From contig NZ_SOFM01000040.1 of assembly GCF_004402705.1 (NCBI RefSeq), positions 31,362 through 95,361 of the forward strand: DNA of 64,000 nucleotides, given 5' to 3'. The position numbers were made by a program, and so were the translations under genes. Positions 42,215 through 50,553 of the stretch are shown here, piece by piece. The notes under the pieces are model-generated. The model did no database searches and was not told where the DNA came from. It saw only the letters and a list, made by a program, of their open reading frames with translations. This DNA is from Cryobacterium mannosilyticum. GTDB taxonomy: Bacteria > Actinomycetota > Actinomycetes > Actinomycetales > Microbacteriaceae. Within the stretch, counting starts at the first letter, position 1. Each line of letters begins with the position of its first letter.

Positions 42215-44805
42215 GGCCTGACCAGCTGGTTTCCGCTGCGCAACACCGTCGGCGCCGACAGGGCCGCCAGATCGAGTTCCGCGGCGGAGGTGACGGTGAA
42301 GACGGAGCTCTCGCCCGGCAGCAGCGTCACGAGCATGTCGTCCACGGTGCCGGCCGGGTCGACCTTGTCGACGAGCAGGGCCAGGTCGCGGGTGAGGGTG
42401 TGCGCGGTGACGGTGAGCCGGTAGCCGCCCTCGACCCGGTCGAGCCGGGTGTCGAGCGCGGGGGCGCTGAGGTGGGAGTCCCTCGGCTCGGCGAAGAACC
42501 AGTGGCCGCGCACGCCGGCAAGGCCCGCGCGCAGGAGCTCCGACGCGGCATCCGTCGGCCGGGCCACGGATGCCGGCAGCGGCACGGTCACGGTGGACCG
42601 CGCCGGCAGGGTGACCTGCTCGCTGTGCTCGGCGAGCACGGTTCCAGTGTCGGTGAGCCGTGCGACGATCAGCGGACCGGCCCAGGGCTCGGCCGAGTCG
42701 TTGACGACGATCACGGCGAGCCCGCCGTCTCGCGGCTGGACGGTGACGAGCCGGTCGGCGTAGGCGTGCCGGAGCGCGTAGAGCAGCGGCTTCGGCCGTC
42801 CGTAACCGTCGACGGCCGCCCAGGAGGTGACCGGCCAGCAATCGTTGAGCTGCCAGACGATGCTGCCCATGCAATGCGGCTGCAGCGACCGGAAATGCTC
42901 GACCGCGGTGCTGATGGCGTTCGCCTGGTTCAGCGACATCGCCCAATGCCAGGCGTCGATCTCGTCCGGCAGCGGGTAGTGCGCGAGCAGGCCGTCGGTG
43001 AGCTTGACGTTGCCCTCCATCGCCTTCTGGTGCACGAGCATGCCCGGCGACTCCGGGGTCAGCGGGGAGTCGCTGATCGAGCCGGTCATGGTCGACCAGG
43101 TCGGCGGGCCCTGCCAGCCGAACTCGGCCACGAACCGCGGCGTGTACTCGCGGTAGTCGGGGTAGTCGCGCTGGTTCCAGAGGTCCCAGATGTGCATGGT
43201 GCCGTGGCGCTGGTCGTTCGGCGTGTGCCCTCCGTCGTCCGGCGCGGGGCCCGGGGAGAACGGGCTGCCCGGCGTGTAGCCGATGTGCGGGGCGAGCTCG
43301 GCGACGATCCGCGGGAACACCTCGTAGTAGTAGCCGGCACCCCAGGTCTTGCCATCGAGGCGCTTCTTCCAGTTCCACTCCTCGTGGCCCCAGAGGTTCT
43401 CGTTGTTGCCGTTGAAGACGACCAGCGACGGATGCGCGGCCAGCCGGGCGACGTTGTCGCGGGCCTCGGCCTCGATCTCGTCGCCGAGCGGCGCCTCCTC
43501 GGCGTAGGCGGCGCAGGCCAGCAGGAAGTCCTGCCAGGTGAGCATGCCGCGCTCGTCGCAGAGCTCGTAGAAGTCGTCGGCCTCGAAGATGCCGCCGCCC
43601 CAGACCCGGATCAGGTTGATGTTGGCGAATTCGGCCTGTTCGATCCGATGCTGGTAGCGGGCCCGGTCGACCCGGTGCGGGAAGGCGTCGTCGGGGATCC
43701 AGTTGGCGCCGCGCACGAAGACGGGCAGGCCGTTGACCACGATTGTGAACGGGGTGCCCGCGTCGTCGGGCGCGGTGTCGAATTCGACCGTGCGGAAGCC
43801 GACCCGCCTGGTCGCGGTGTCGAGTTCGGTGGCGGCGCTGCTGAGGGTGACGTCCACGTCGTAGAGGGGTTGCTCGCCGTAGCCGCGGGGCCACCAGAGG
43901 GCGACCCCCGGCAGCTCCAGGCGCACGACCGCGGTCGTCTCCCCGGTCGCGAGCTCGACGGTCGCCGTCACTCCGGCGACGGATGCCGTGACGGCCAGCG
44001 TCTCGTCGCCGGCCCGGGCGATCTCGACGTGCACGTCGACGCTCCCGGTGGTCTCGCCGTGGCCCCCGCCGGTGGTCGAGCTTGTCGAGACCCCGCCGAC
44101 CGTGGCGATCGGGCGCACGCTCTCGATCCGTGCCACCGACCAGCTCTCCAGCGTCACCGGGCGCCAGATCCCGCTGGTGCTCGTGTCGATGCCCCAGTCC
44201 CAGCCGAAGCTGCAGGCCATCTTGCGGATCGCGTTGTAGGGGTGGTGGTTCACGTGGGGGCGGTATCCGAGGTCGAGACTGGCGGCATCCGCTGCCCGCA
44301 CGGGGGAGCGGAACGTGACGGTGAGCTCGTTCAGCCCTGCCCGCAGCCGGGGCCGCAGGTCGAACCGGTAACGGCGGTGCATGTTGCGTGTCTCGCCGAT
44401 CGGGTGCCCGTTCACCTCGATCGACGCGATCGTGTCGAGGCCGTCGAAGACCAGCTCGGTCTGCGTGCCGCCGCCCGGCTGCCAGGCGAAGGTCTTGGTG
44501 TACCGCCAGTCGGTCAGGCCGATCCAGGCGAGCCGGTGCTCGTTGTCGTCGAGGTAAGGGTCGGGGATCAGCCCGGCGGCCAGCAGGTCGGTGTGCACCG
44601 AGCCGGGCACGGTGGCCGGGATCACGGCCTGGCGTACCTCGCGGGGCACCGGGCCGTCCAGGGAAGCGACGGTCCAATCGGCGCCGAGCGAGCGGCGGAT
44701 CGGGTGGGCGACTGTCGGAGCGATCAGCGCACGGTCGGGAGACACGGCACGGCTGGCGGACCCGGCCCGGTCGGCGGGCATGGTCTGGTCGATGTGGATC
44801 GTCAT
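42211..44805 (-). CDS. GH2 beta-mannosidase
   Basis: 864 residues. Sugar-binding N-terminal domain (VPATVPGSVHTDLLAAGLIPDPYLDDNEHRLAWIGLTDWRYTKTF pattern), immunoglobulin-like domains, then a TIM barrel with acid/base Glu in VVFNGNNENLWG and nucleophile Glu in FVAEFGWQGPPTW. This is the GH2 beta-mannosidase pattern. It would release mannose from imported manno-oligosaccharides in the cytoplasm. ATG shares a base with the permease stop (TAATG). A copy of the GGTGGTCGAGC repeat (44071-44092) lies inside the coding sequence, in a region of Ser/Thr/Gly-rich residues. Confidence 0.9.
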   Translation of the reverse strand: MTIHIDQTMPADRAGSASRAVSPDRALIAPTVAHPIRRSLGADWTVASLDGPVPREVRQAVIPATVPGSVHTDLLAAGLIPDPYLDDNEHRLAWIGLTDWRYTKTFAWQPGGGTQTELVFDGLDTIASIEVNGHPIGETRNMHRRYRFDLRPRLRAGLNELTVTFRSPVRAADAASLDLGYRPHVNHHPYNAIRKMACSFGWDWGIDTSTSGIWRPVTLESWSVARIESVRPIATVGGVSTSSTTGGGHGETTGSVDVHVEIARAGDETLAVTASVAGVTATVELATGETTAVVRLELPGVALWWPRGYGEQPLYDVDVTLSSAATELDTATRRVGFRTVEFDTAPDDAGTPFTIVVNGLPVFVRGANWIPDDAFPHRVDRARYQHRIEQAEFANINLIRVWGGGIFEADDFYELCDERGMLTWQDFLLACAAYAEEAPLGDEIEAEARDNVARLAAHPSLVVFNGNNENLWGHEEWNWKKRLDGKTWGAGYYYEVFPRIVAELAPHIGYTPGSPFSPGPAPDDGGHTPNDQRHGTMHIWDLWNQRDYPDYREYTPRFVAEFGWQGPPTWSTMTGSISDSPLTPESPGMLVHQKAMEGNVKLTDGLLAHYPLPDEIDAWHWAMSLNQANAISTAVEHFRSLQPHCMGSIVWQLNDCWPVTSWAAVDGYGRPKPLLYALRHAYADRLVTVQPRDGGLAVIVVNDSAEPWAGPLIVARLTDTGTVLAEHSEQVTLPARSTVTVPLPASVARPTDAASELLRAGLAGVRGHWFFAEPRDSHLSAPALDTRLDRVEGGYRLTVTAHTLTRDLALLVDKVDPAGTVDDMLVTLLPGESSVFTVTSAAELDLAALSAPTVLRSGNQLVRP

Positions 44806-45629
44806 TACTTGGTAGCTCCCGAGGTCACGCCGTTGTAGATGAATCGTTGCAGGAAAAGGAAGATGATGAGCGTCGGCAGGATCACGATCATGATGCCTGC
44901 CGCGATGACCTCCCACTGGGCGCCGTAGGGGCCCTGGAAGCGGAAGAGCGAGGTGCTGATCACGGCCAGGTCCTGGCCGGGCATGTAGAGGTAGGGGATG
45001 TAGAACTCGTTGTAGATCGCGATCCCCTTGATGATCACGACGGTGGCGATGGCCGGGCCGAGCAGCGGCAGGATGATCCGCCAGTAGATGCCGAGACGGC
45101 TGGCGCCGTCGAGCATGGCGGCCTCGTCGAGCGACCGGGGGATGGACTGCATGAACTGGATGAAGATGTAGATCGAGAGGATGTCGGTGCCCATGAACAG
45201 GATGATCGCCGCGCCGTGGGTGTTCACGAGGTGGAACCAGTTGACGACCTGGTAGGTGGCCACCTGGGTGGTCACTGCGGGCACGAGGGTCGCGATCAGG
45301 AAGAGCGCGAAGACGAGCTTCTTGAACCGGAACTCGAACCGGTCGAGCACGTAGGCGGCCATGGTACCGATCAGGATGGTGCCGGTCACCGAGACGACGG
45401 CGATGAAGGTCGTGTTGAGGAAGCCGGTGAGCATCCGTCCCTTGACGAACGCGGTGACGAAGTTGCCGAAGTTGAGCCAGTTCTCCGGCGGCACGAGCGG
45501 GCCGGAGGTGGCGTATTCGGTGTTGGTCTTGAGCGAGGCGAAGACGATCACCACGATCGGCACGAGGGCGACCAGCGAACCGAGCACGAGGGAGGCGTAC
45601 TTCCCGGTGGTCCAGAGGGAACGGATCAT
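44805..45629 (-). CDS. ABC sugar importer permease (MalG-like)
   Basis: 274 residues, six membrane segments. The EAA loop reads SLDEAAMLDGASRLGIYWRIILPLLGPA, typical of carbohydrate importer permeases of the MalG/UgpE type. It works with the upstream permease and binding protein; the ATPase (an MsmK-type shared subunit) is not in the operon. ATG overlaps the preceding stop (ATGA) and its own stop overlaps the GH2 start. Confidence 0.92.
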   Translation of the reverse strand: MIRSLWTTGKYASLVLGSLVALVPIVVIVFASLKTNTEYATSGPLVPPENWLNFGNFVTAFVKGRMLTGFLNTTFIAVVSVTGTILIGTMAAYVLDRFEFRFKKLVFALFLIATLVPAVTTQVATYQVVNWFHLVNTHGAAIILFMGTDILSIYIFIQFMQSIPRSLDEAAMLDGASRLGIYWRIILPLLGPAIATVVIIKGIAIYNEFYIPYLYMPGQDLAVISTSLFRFQGPYGAQWEVIAAGIMIVILPTLIIFLFLQRFIYNGVTSGATK

Positions 45630-46585
45630 GAGGACAGGGTCACTTTCTCGTCGGGGACGACCTTGCGCTGGATCCAGGTGACGAGCAGCACGATGATGAG
45701 CAGGATCACGGCCATCGCCGAGGCGAGCCCGACCTTGCGGAACACGAACGCCGTCTGGATCGTCTGGATCACAAAGGTGGTGCTGCCGTTGGCCCCGCCG
45801 GTGATGATGAACGGCAGCTCGAAGGCCGACAGGCTTCCGGCGATGGCGAGGATGAAGGACAGGCTGATGATGCGCTGGATGCCGGGGGCGATGATGTAGC
45901 GGAACTGGTGCCACTTGTTGGCGCCGTCGAGGTCGGCCGCCTCGTAGAGTTCACCGGGGATCGACTGGATCGCGCCGAGGAAGAGCACGAAGTTCAGGCC
46001 GATGTAGCGCCAGATGGCGACGCCGGCCAGGGAGTAGTTGACGGCATCCGGGTTGCCGAGCCACTGGGTGGACAGGCCGCCCATGCCGAGGAAGCCGAGG
46101 ACCGCGTCGAGGGTGCCGCCGGGCCGGAAGAAGAACAGGAAGATGAACGCGATGGCGACCGCGTTGATCAGGTACGGGAAGAACAGGATGCCCTTGAACA
46201 GGCTCCGGAACCGGGTCTTGAAGCTGAGGATGGTGGCGAAGTAGAGCGCCAGGGCCATCTGCAGGAACGACGCGGCGAAGTAGTAGAGGCTGACCGCGAA
46301 CACCTGCCAGTACTGCGGCTGGGTGAAGATGCGGAGGAAGTTGTCGAAGCCGACGACCTTCTTGGTCTGGTCCAGGCCGTCCCAGGAGGTGAAGCTGTAC
46401 CAGATCATGTTGCCGACCGGGATGTAGGTGAAGGTCAGCAGCAGCGCTAGCGGGATGGCCAGGAACAGCCAGGGCATGACGATGGCCGTGTGGGTCCGGC
46501 CGCCGCGCACCTCGGTGCGGACGAAACGGCTGGTGATGGTGCGGAGAGTATCCCCGGGCGTCCGGCGAGCCAGTTGTTGCGACAT
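45626..46585 (-). CDS. ABC sugar importer permease (MalF-like)
   Basis: 319 residues, six membrane segments. EAA loop: ELYEAADLDGANKWHQFRYIIAPGIQ. The ATG at 46585 has GAAAGGA seven bases upstream; a larger frame to 47422 is open only because it runs antisense-shifted through the binding protein gene. Lies 126 bp after the binding-protein gene, a space filled by a tandem repeat and a small hairpin. Confidence 0.92.
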   Translation of the reverse strand: MSQQLARRTPGDTLRTITSRFVRTEVRGGRTHTAIVMPWLFLAIPLALLLTFTYIPVGNMIWYSFTSWDGLDQTKKVVGFDNFLRIFTQPQYWQVFAVSLYYFAASFLQMALALYFATILSFKTRFRSLFKGILFFPYLINAVAIAFIFLFFFRPGGTLDAVLGFLGMGGLSTQWLGNPDAVNYSLAGVAIWRYIGLNFVLFLGAIQSIPGELYEAADLDGANKWHQFRYIIAPGIQRIISLSFILAIAGSLSAFELPFIITGGANGSTTFVIQTIQTAFVFRKVGLASAMAVILLIIVLLVTWIQRKVVPDEKVTLSS

Positions 46586-46601
46586 CCGGTGTCCTTTCTT
46601 C

Positions 46602-46614
46602 GGGGATACTCCCC
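46602..46614 (-). other. small hairpin before the permease ribosome binding site
   Basis: GGGGA-TAC-TCCCC can fold into a short hairpin just upstream of the permease ribosome binding site. It might end or pause part of the transcripts or protect the upstream mRNA, giving more binding protein than permease. Confidence 0.4.
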
Positions 46615-46621
46615 ACGGTGC

Positions 46622-46697
46622 TGCTGGGTGGAAACGGTCGTGCTGGGTGGAAACGGTCGTGCTGGGTGGAAACGGTCGTGCTGGGTGGAAACGGTCC
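46622..46697. repeat. 19-bp tandem array between binding protein and permease genes
   Basis: Four units of TGCTGGGTGGAAACGGTCG (the last ends CC). The array begins 14 bp past the binding-protein stop codon. No spacers separate the units, so it is not a CRISPR. Confidence 0.92.
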
Positions 46698-46710
46698 TGC
46701 AGGGTGCTGC

Positions 46711-48006
46711 TTAGCCGATCGACTTGACCGCGTCGGCCCACTTCTTGTTCAGCTCGGCGAAGTACGAGGCCTTGTCGCCCTGGGCTGCGCCGCGGGCGAT
46801 GTCGACGAGCTTCGCCCGGTAGATGTTGCCGGTGAGGTCGATCTCGGAGGCGCTGACGATGTCGTTCTCGAGGGTCTCCTTGCCAGCCGGGGCCGGGGTC
46901 AGTTCGAGGTACTCGACGCCGGCCGTGGTGAAGTCGGCGAGGATCGCCGGCACCTCGCCGTCGACGAGCGGGGAGAGCCCGCCCTGAGCGGCCGCGTAGC
47001 CGGACTTCTGGGCGAACCAGTCGATCCAGGCGCGGGCGGTCGCCTTGTTCTCGGACTTGACGCTGATGCCGTTCTTGTAGTCGCCGGCAACGGTCGAGTG
47101 GAACTTGCCGTCGACCTGGTACGGGAAGGGCAGGTAGCCGATGTCTTCCTTGTCGCCGCCGGCGGTCACCGCGGCATCCTGCATCTGGGTGATCGACCAG
47201 GAGCCGAGCACCATCGAGGCGACCTTGCCGCTGCCGAGGGAGCCCTTTGAGGTCTCCCAGTCGGTCGTGGTGGGGTCTGCCTCGCTGAGGCCGTCCTTGA
47301 CGATGTCGAAGAGCAGTCCGTCGGTGATCTCGTGGTACTGGCCCGTGGCCCAGGGGGCGTCGGAGGCGATCAGCTTGTTGGACTCGTCGGCGTCGCCAGT
47401 GATGGCGCGGTTGCCGTCCCACTGGCTCAACGGCCAGCCGTCCTTGTAGTTGGTGTAGTACGGGACGGCGTCGGTCTTGTCCTTGATCAGGCTGAGGTCG
47501 GCCAGGAACTCGTCCGGCGTTTTCGGGAGGTCGGTGATCCCGGCCGCCTTCCAGACCTTCTTGTTGTAGACGATGCCCTGGGCGTTTCCGGTCTGGGCGA
47601 CGCCGTAGGCCTTGCCGTCGTAGGCGGCCTCGTTGACGAACCGGTAGGTTTCGCTGAGCTTCTTCACGCTGTCGAGGGGCTCGAAGAACTGGGGGAGTTG
47701 CGCCTTCGTGACGGTGTTCGGGATGAGGAGCACATCGCCGTAGCTGCCGCTCGACATGCGGGTGGCGACGTCGGTCTCGTACTTGGCGATCGCCTCGAAC
47801 TTGACCTTCGTGCCCGGGTACGCCTTCTCGAACTGGGCGGCGTAGTCCTTGAACGTCGTGTCGACGATGTCGGTGCGGTTGGTCAGCACGGTGATCTCAC
47901 CGGTGACCTTGCCGGTGCCGGTCGAACCCGACGCGCCGGACGAGCATCCGGCGAGCAATGCGGTGGCCGCGAGAACGGCCACTCCTGCGATGAGCTTCTT
48001 TGCCAT
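46711..48006 (-). CDS. sugar ABC transporter substrate-binding lipoprotein
   Basis: 431 residues. Lipoprotein signal with lipobox LLAGC (cysteine at residue 21). The mature part, GEITVLTNRTDIVDTTFKDYAAQFEKAYPGTKVKFEAI, matches the family 1 extracellular solute-binding proteins. With the GH2 and GH113 genes downstream, the ligand is probably a manno-oligosaccharide. AGGAG lies before the ATG. First gene of a six-gene operon, divergent from a LacI-type regulator. Confidence 0.92.
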   Translation of the reverse strand: MAKKLIAGVAVLAATALLAGCSSGASGSTGTGKVTGEITVLTNRTDIVDTTFKDYAAQFEKAYPGTKVKFEAIAKYETDVATRMSSGSYGDVLLIPNTVTKAQLPQFFEPLDSVKKLSETYRFVNEAAYDGKAYGVAQTGNAQGIVYNKKVWKAAGITDLPKTPDEFLADLSLIKDKTDAVPYYTNYKDGWPLSQWDGNRAITGDADESNKLIASDAPWATGQYHEITDGLLFDIVKDGLSEADPTTTDWETSKGSLGSGKVASMVLGSWSITQMQDAAVTAGGDKEDIGYLPFPYQVDGKFHSTVAGDYKNGISVKSENKATARAWIDWFAQKSGYAAAQGGLSPLVDGEVPAILADFTTAGVEYLELTPAPAGKETLENDIVSASEIDLTGNIYRAKLVDIARGAAQGDKASYFAELNKKWADAVKSIG

Positions 48007-48097
48007 CTGTTTTTCTCCTGTTCGGTGTCACCCTTGACCCGCTGAGGCACGACCGCGACTTCGCGACTCGTGAATCTCCGGTGCTGCTGTCGGGCCT

Positions 48098-48153
48098 ACG
48101 TTAGGCGACTTAAGAAAGCTATGTCAAGCACAAATGTCAGCGCTGTCTTGACG
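48098..48153 (-). promoter_or_regulatory. promoter and LacI-type operator of the mannoside operon
   Basis: On the minus strand TTGACA (48122-48127) and TAACGT (48098-48103) are spaced by 18 bp. TGTCAAG (48122-48128) and CTTGACG (48147-48153) make an inverted repeat, and between them lies TGTCAGCGCTGTCT with the CG-centred core CAGCGCTG (48138-48145). A LacI-family repressor from the adjacent gene could bind here. Confidence 0.6.
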
Positions 48154-48290
48154 TGTCCACTCCATCTTTGCCGCCCGAAATCCCAGTCATTCATTGGAGC
48201 CGATGGGTGTGTATCTCCCCGAATGTCGGAAGAATGTCTACCAAAATGTCCCACGTTGACATAGGGTGTGTCCGTGCCCAGGAATCCCGA

Positions 48291-49301
48291 GTGACCACCC
48301 AGTCCCGCGCCACCCTGGCCGATGTGGCCCGGCTGGCGGGCGTGAGTTCCAAGACCGTGTCCCGGGTGTTCGCCGGGGCAGGCAATGTGAGCGCGGAGAC
48401 CAGGGAGCGGGTGCTCGGCTCGGCCAAGCGGCTGCGCTTCCGGCCGAACAACATCGCTCGGAGCCTCCGCCGGGGCGCGGTCTCGAACACCGTCGCCTTC
48501 GTGATCGGCGACCTCACCAACCCGTTCTACTTCCACGTGGCCGCCGGGATCGAGCGGGAGCTAGCCGCGAGCGGGCTCACCATGGTGCTGGCGACCACCG
48601 ACGACACCCCCGAGAGCGAGGAGGTCGTCGTCGACGCGCTGCTCGCCCAGCGGGTGCGCGCGTTGCTGCTCATCCCGGTCGCCGACGACCAGTCCTACCT
48701 CGACGGCGAACGGCAGCTGGGCACGCCCGTGATCAGCGTCGACCGTCCGGCACGGAACCTGCTCGCCGACTCCGTGGTGCTAGCGAACCGCCAGGGCATG
48801 GCGGATGCCGTGCGGTCGTTGACGGCGCTCGGCCACCGCAAGATCGGCTTCGTCAGCAACCCCTCCGCGATGTACACGCTGCGCGAGCGGCTCGCCGGCT
48901 ACCGGGAGGCGCTTCGCGAGGTGGGGGTCACGGACACGGCGAGGTGGGAACGGGTCGACGACGACCCGGCCATCTCGGCCGAGCAGGCCGTGCGCGACCT
49001 CCTCGACCGGGCGGACCCGCCGACGGCGATAGTCGCCGGCAACAACCGGGCGAGCGCGGGGGCGGTGCGCGTGCTCCGCGACCGGGAACCGGCGGTGGCC
49101 TTCATCGGTTTCGACGACTTCGAGCTGGCGGATGCCCTAGGCATCTCCGTCGTCGGCTACGACACCATGGAGCTCGGCCGCACGGCCGCCCGGCTCGCGC
49201 TCGAGCGCCTCGCCGACCCCTCCGATTTCACCAAGCAGCTCGAGATCCCCACCCGGGTAATCCACCGCGGGTCAGGCGAGATCCCGCCCCCGCTCACCTG
49301 A
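48291..49301 (+). CDS. LacI family transcriptional regulator
   Basis: 336 residues from a GTG with AGGA seven bases upstream. ATLADVARLAGVSSKTVSRVFAGAGNVSAETRERVLGSAKRLRFRPNNIARSLRRG is the LacI helix-turn-helix and hinge; the rest is a sugar-binding periplasmic-like domain (VAFVIGDLTNPFYFHVAAGIE; FIGFDDFELADALGISVVGYD). It probably represses the divergent mannoside transport operon until an inducer sugar appears. A longer frame to 48153 would run through the operator and is unlikely. Confidence 0.92.
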   Translation: MTTQSRATLADVARLAGVSSKTVSRVFAGAGNVSAETRERVLGSAKRLRFRPNNIARSLRRGAVSNTVAFVIGDLTNPFYFHVAAGIERELAASGLTMVLATTDDTPESEEVVVDALLAQRVRALLLIPVADDQSYLDGERQLGTPVISVDRPARNLLADSVVLANRQGMADAVRSLTALGHRKIGFVSNPSAMYTLRERLAGYREALREVGVTDTARWERVDDDPAISAEQAVRDLLDRADPPTAIVAGNNRASAGAVRVLRDREPAVAFIGFDDFELADALGISVVGYDTMELGRTAARLALERLADPSDFTKQLEIPTRVIHRGSGEIPPPLT

Positions 49302-49326
49302 TTTCGGCAGGCTCACCCACCGCACC

Positions 49327-49482
49327 GGTGGTCGAGCCGGTCGAATTCGACGGTAATTCTGCCCGAATCGGCTCAAAATCGGCCCGGGGAGGCGCCAAAA
49401 CGCGAAAATCTCCGTCGAATTTGACGGCAAGCTGCGGGCAACGGAGGTCTGAGCGACCGATGGTCGAGCCCGTCGAGACACC
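49327..49482. repeat. GTGGTCGAG repeats around a GTCGAATTCGACGG inverted repeat
   Basis: GGTGGTCGAGCCGGTCGA (from 49327) and ATGGTCGAGCCCGTCGAGAC (from 49460) flank a segment bounded by GTCGAATTCGACGG (49340-49353) and CCGTCGAATTTGAC (49412-49425), which pair at 13 of 14 positions. The stretch 49302-49526 between the regulator and the esterase genes holds no gene. Confidence 0.75.
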
Positions 49483-49526
49483 TCGCGTGAGGTGATTTCG
49501 GCAAGCTCAATCACCGGCAGGCTCAC

Positions 49527-50498
49527 TCACCGTGCCAGCACGCGCCCCAGCCACGCCGACTGGCGCACCCAGTGATGCCCGCCGCCGCCCTCGTGCTGAT
49601 TGAACGGGTACACCTCGATCTCCGCGTCGCCGCCGTAGCGGTTGAACGCGGCGAACACCGTCGACGGCGGGCAGACCGGGTCGAGCAGCCCCACCGAGAA
49701 CAGGGCGGGCGCCGTGGCCCGGGCGGCGAAGTTCACCCCGTCGAGATAGGACAGGGTGCGGAAGGTCCGCTCCGCGGCGTCCCGGTGCACCGAGAGGTAG
49801 CGCACGATCTCCTGGTACGGGTCCTCCTCGGTCATCCCGACGGCCCGCTCGAAGTGGCAGAGGAACGGCACCTCCGGCAGCACGCCGACGAGCCCGTCGG
49901 CGAGCCCGGCCGCGGCGAGGGCGATGCCGCCGCCCTGGCTGCCTCCGCACACCGCGACGCGGGCCGGGTCGACCCGTTCCAGGGTGCGGATCGCGTCGAT
50001 GGCGCGCACGGCATCCGTGTACACCCGCCGGTAGTAGTGGTCCTCCGGCCGCTCGATGCCACGGGTCATGAACCCGGGCACGGATGGCCCGGTGCCGTTC
50101 GGGTCGGGGGTGTCGCCGCCGGAACCCCAGACGCTGCCCTGGCCGCGGGTGTCCATGAACAGGTAGGCGTAGCCGGCGGTGACCCAGGCCAGGCGCTCGT
50201 GGGGGAGGCCGCGGCCGCCACCGTAGCCGTTGTACTCGACGATCGCAGGCAGAGGCCCGGTGGTGCCGGCCGGGAGCAGGTACCAGGCGTGCACCGGCTG
50301 ACCGCCGAAGCCGGGGAAAACCAGGTCGTAGACCTCGACCTGGGTCAGCGGTGACTCCTGCCGGGTCAGCCGGGGTTCGGTGGGGAAGCGGCGGGACTCG
50401 GCAAGCGTGCTGCGCCAGAAATCGTCGAAGTCGGCCGGTTCGGCGACCTGGGGGCGGTACTCCCGGAGTTCCGGGAGGCTGAGGTCGAAACGGGGCAT
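49527..50498 (-). CDS. CE7 family acetyl (xylan) esterase
   Basis: 323 residues, usual length. RGQGSVWGSGGDTPD is the CE7 RGQ motif, VCGGSQGGGIAL carries the nucleophile Ser, LLDPVCPPST the Asp and NQHEGGG the His. These cytoplasmic alpha/beta hydrolases remove acetyl groups from short oligosaccharides (acetyl xylan esterase/cephalosporin C deacetylase). Next to the mannoside locus, it may deacetylate imported acetylated mannan fragments. Followed upstream on the same strand by an ABC exporter gene, 55 bp away. Confidence 0.9.
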   Translation of the reverse strand: MPRFDLSLPELREYRPQVAEPADFDDFWRSTLAESRRFPTEPRLTRQESPLTQVEVYDLVFPGFGGQPVHAWYLLPAGTTGPLPAIVEYNGYGGGRGLPHERLAWVTAGYAYLFMDTRGQGSVWGSGGDTPDPNGTGPSVPGFMTRGIERPEDHYYRRVYTDAVRAIDAIRTLERVDPARVAVCGGSQGGGIALAAAGLADGLVGVLPEVPFLCHFERAVGMTEEDPYQEIVRYLSVHRDAAERTFRTLSYLDGVNFAARATAPALFSVGLLDPVCPPSTVFAAFNRYGGDAEIEVYPFNQHEGGGGHHWVRQSAWLGRVLAR

Positions 50499-50553
50499 GG
50501 CGGGGCCTTTCGGTTGGAGCCGGGATTCCGGGAGAGCGGGGAAAATCAGTTGG

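Noticed and set aside
41288..44677. 1129-codon open frame on the minus strand across the GH2 gene
   Set aside because: Only the last 309 codons (from 42214) encode a recognisable protein; the rest is out of frame with the GH2 mannosidase and Arg/Pro-rich.
46622..46697. possible CRISPR
   Set aside because: The 19-bp units follow each other directly with no spacers, and no cas genes are present.
48247..48261. TGTC-N7-GACA as a second LacI operator before the regulator gene
   Set aside because: Only four-base arms with an odd centre and no CG core; it may simply be a -35 box (TTGACA).
48153..48290. longer LacI regulator start at 48153
   Set aside because: The extension covers the promoter/operator region and has no family similarity; GTG 48291 begins right before the helix-turn-helix.
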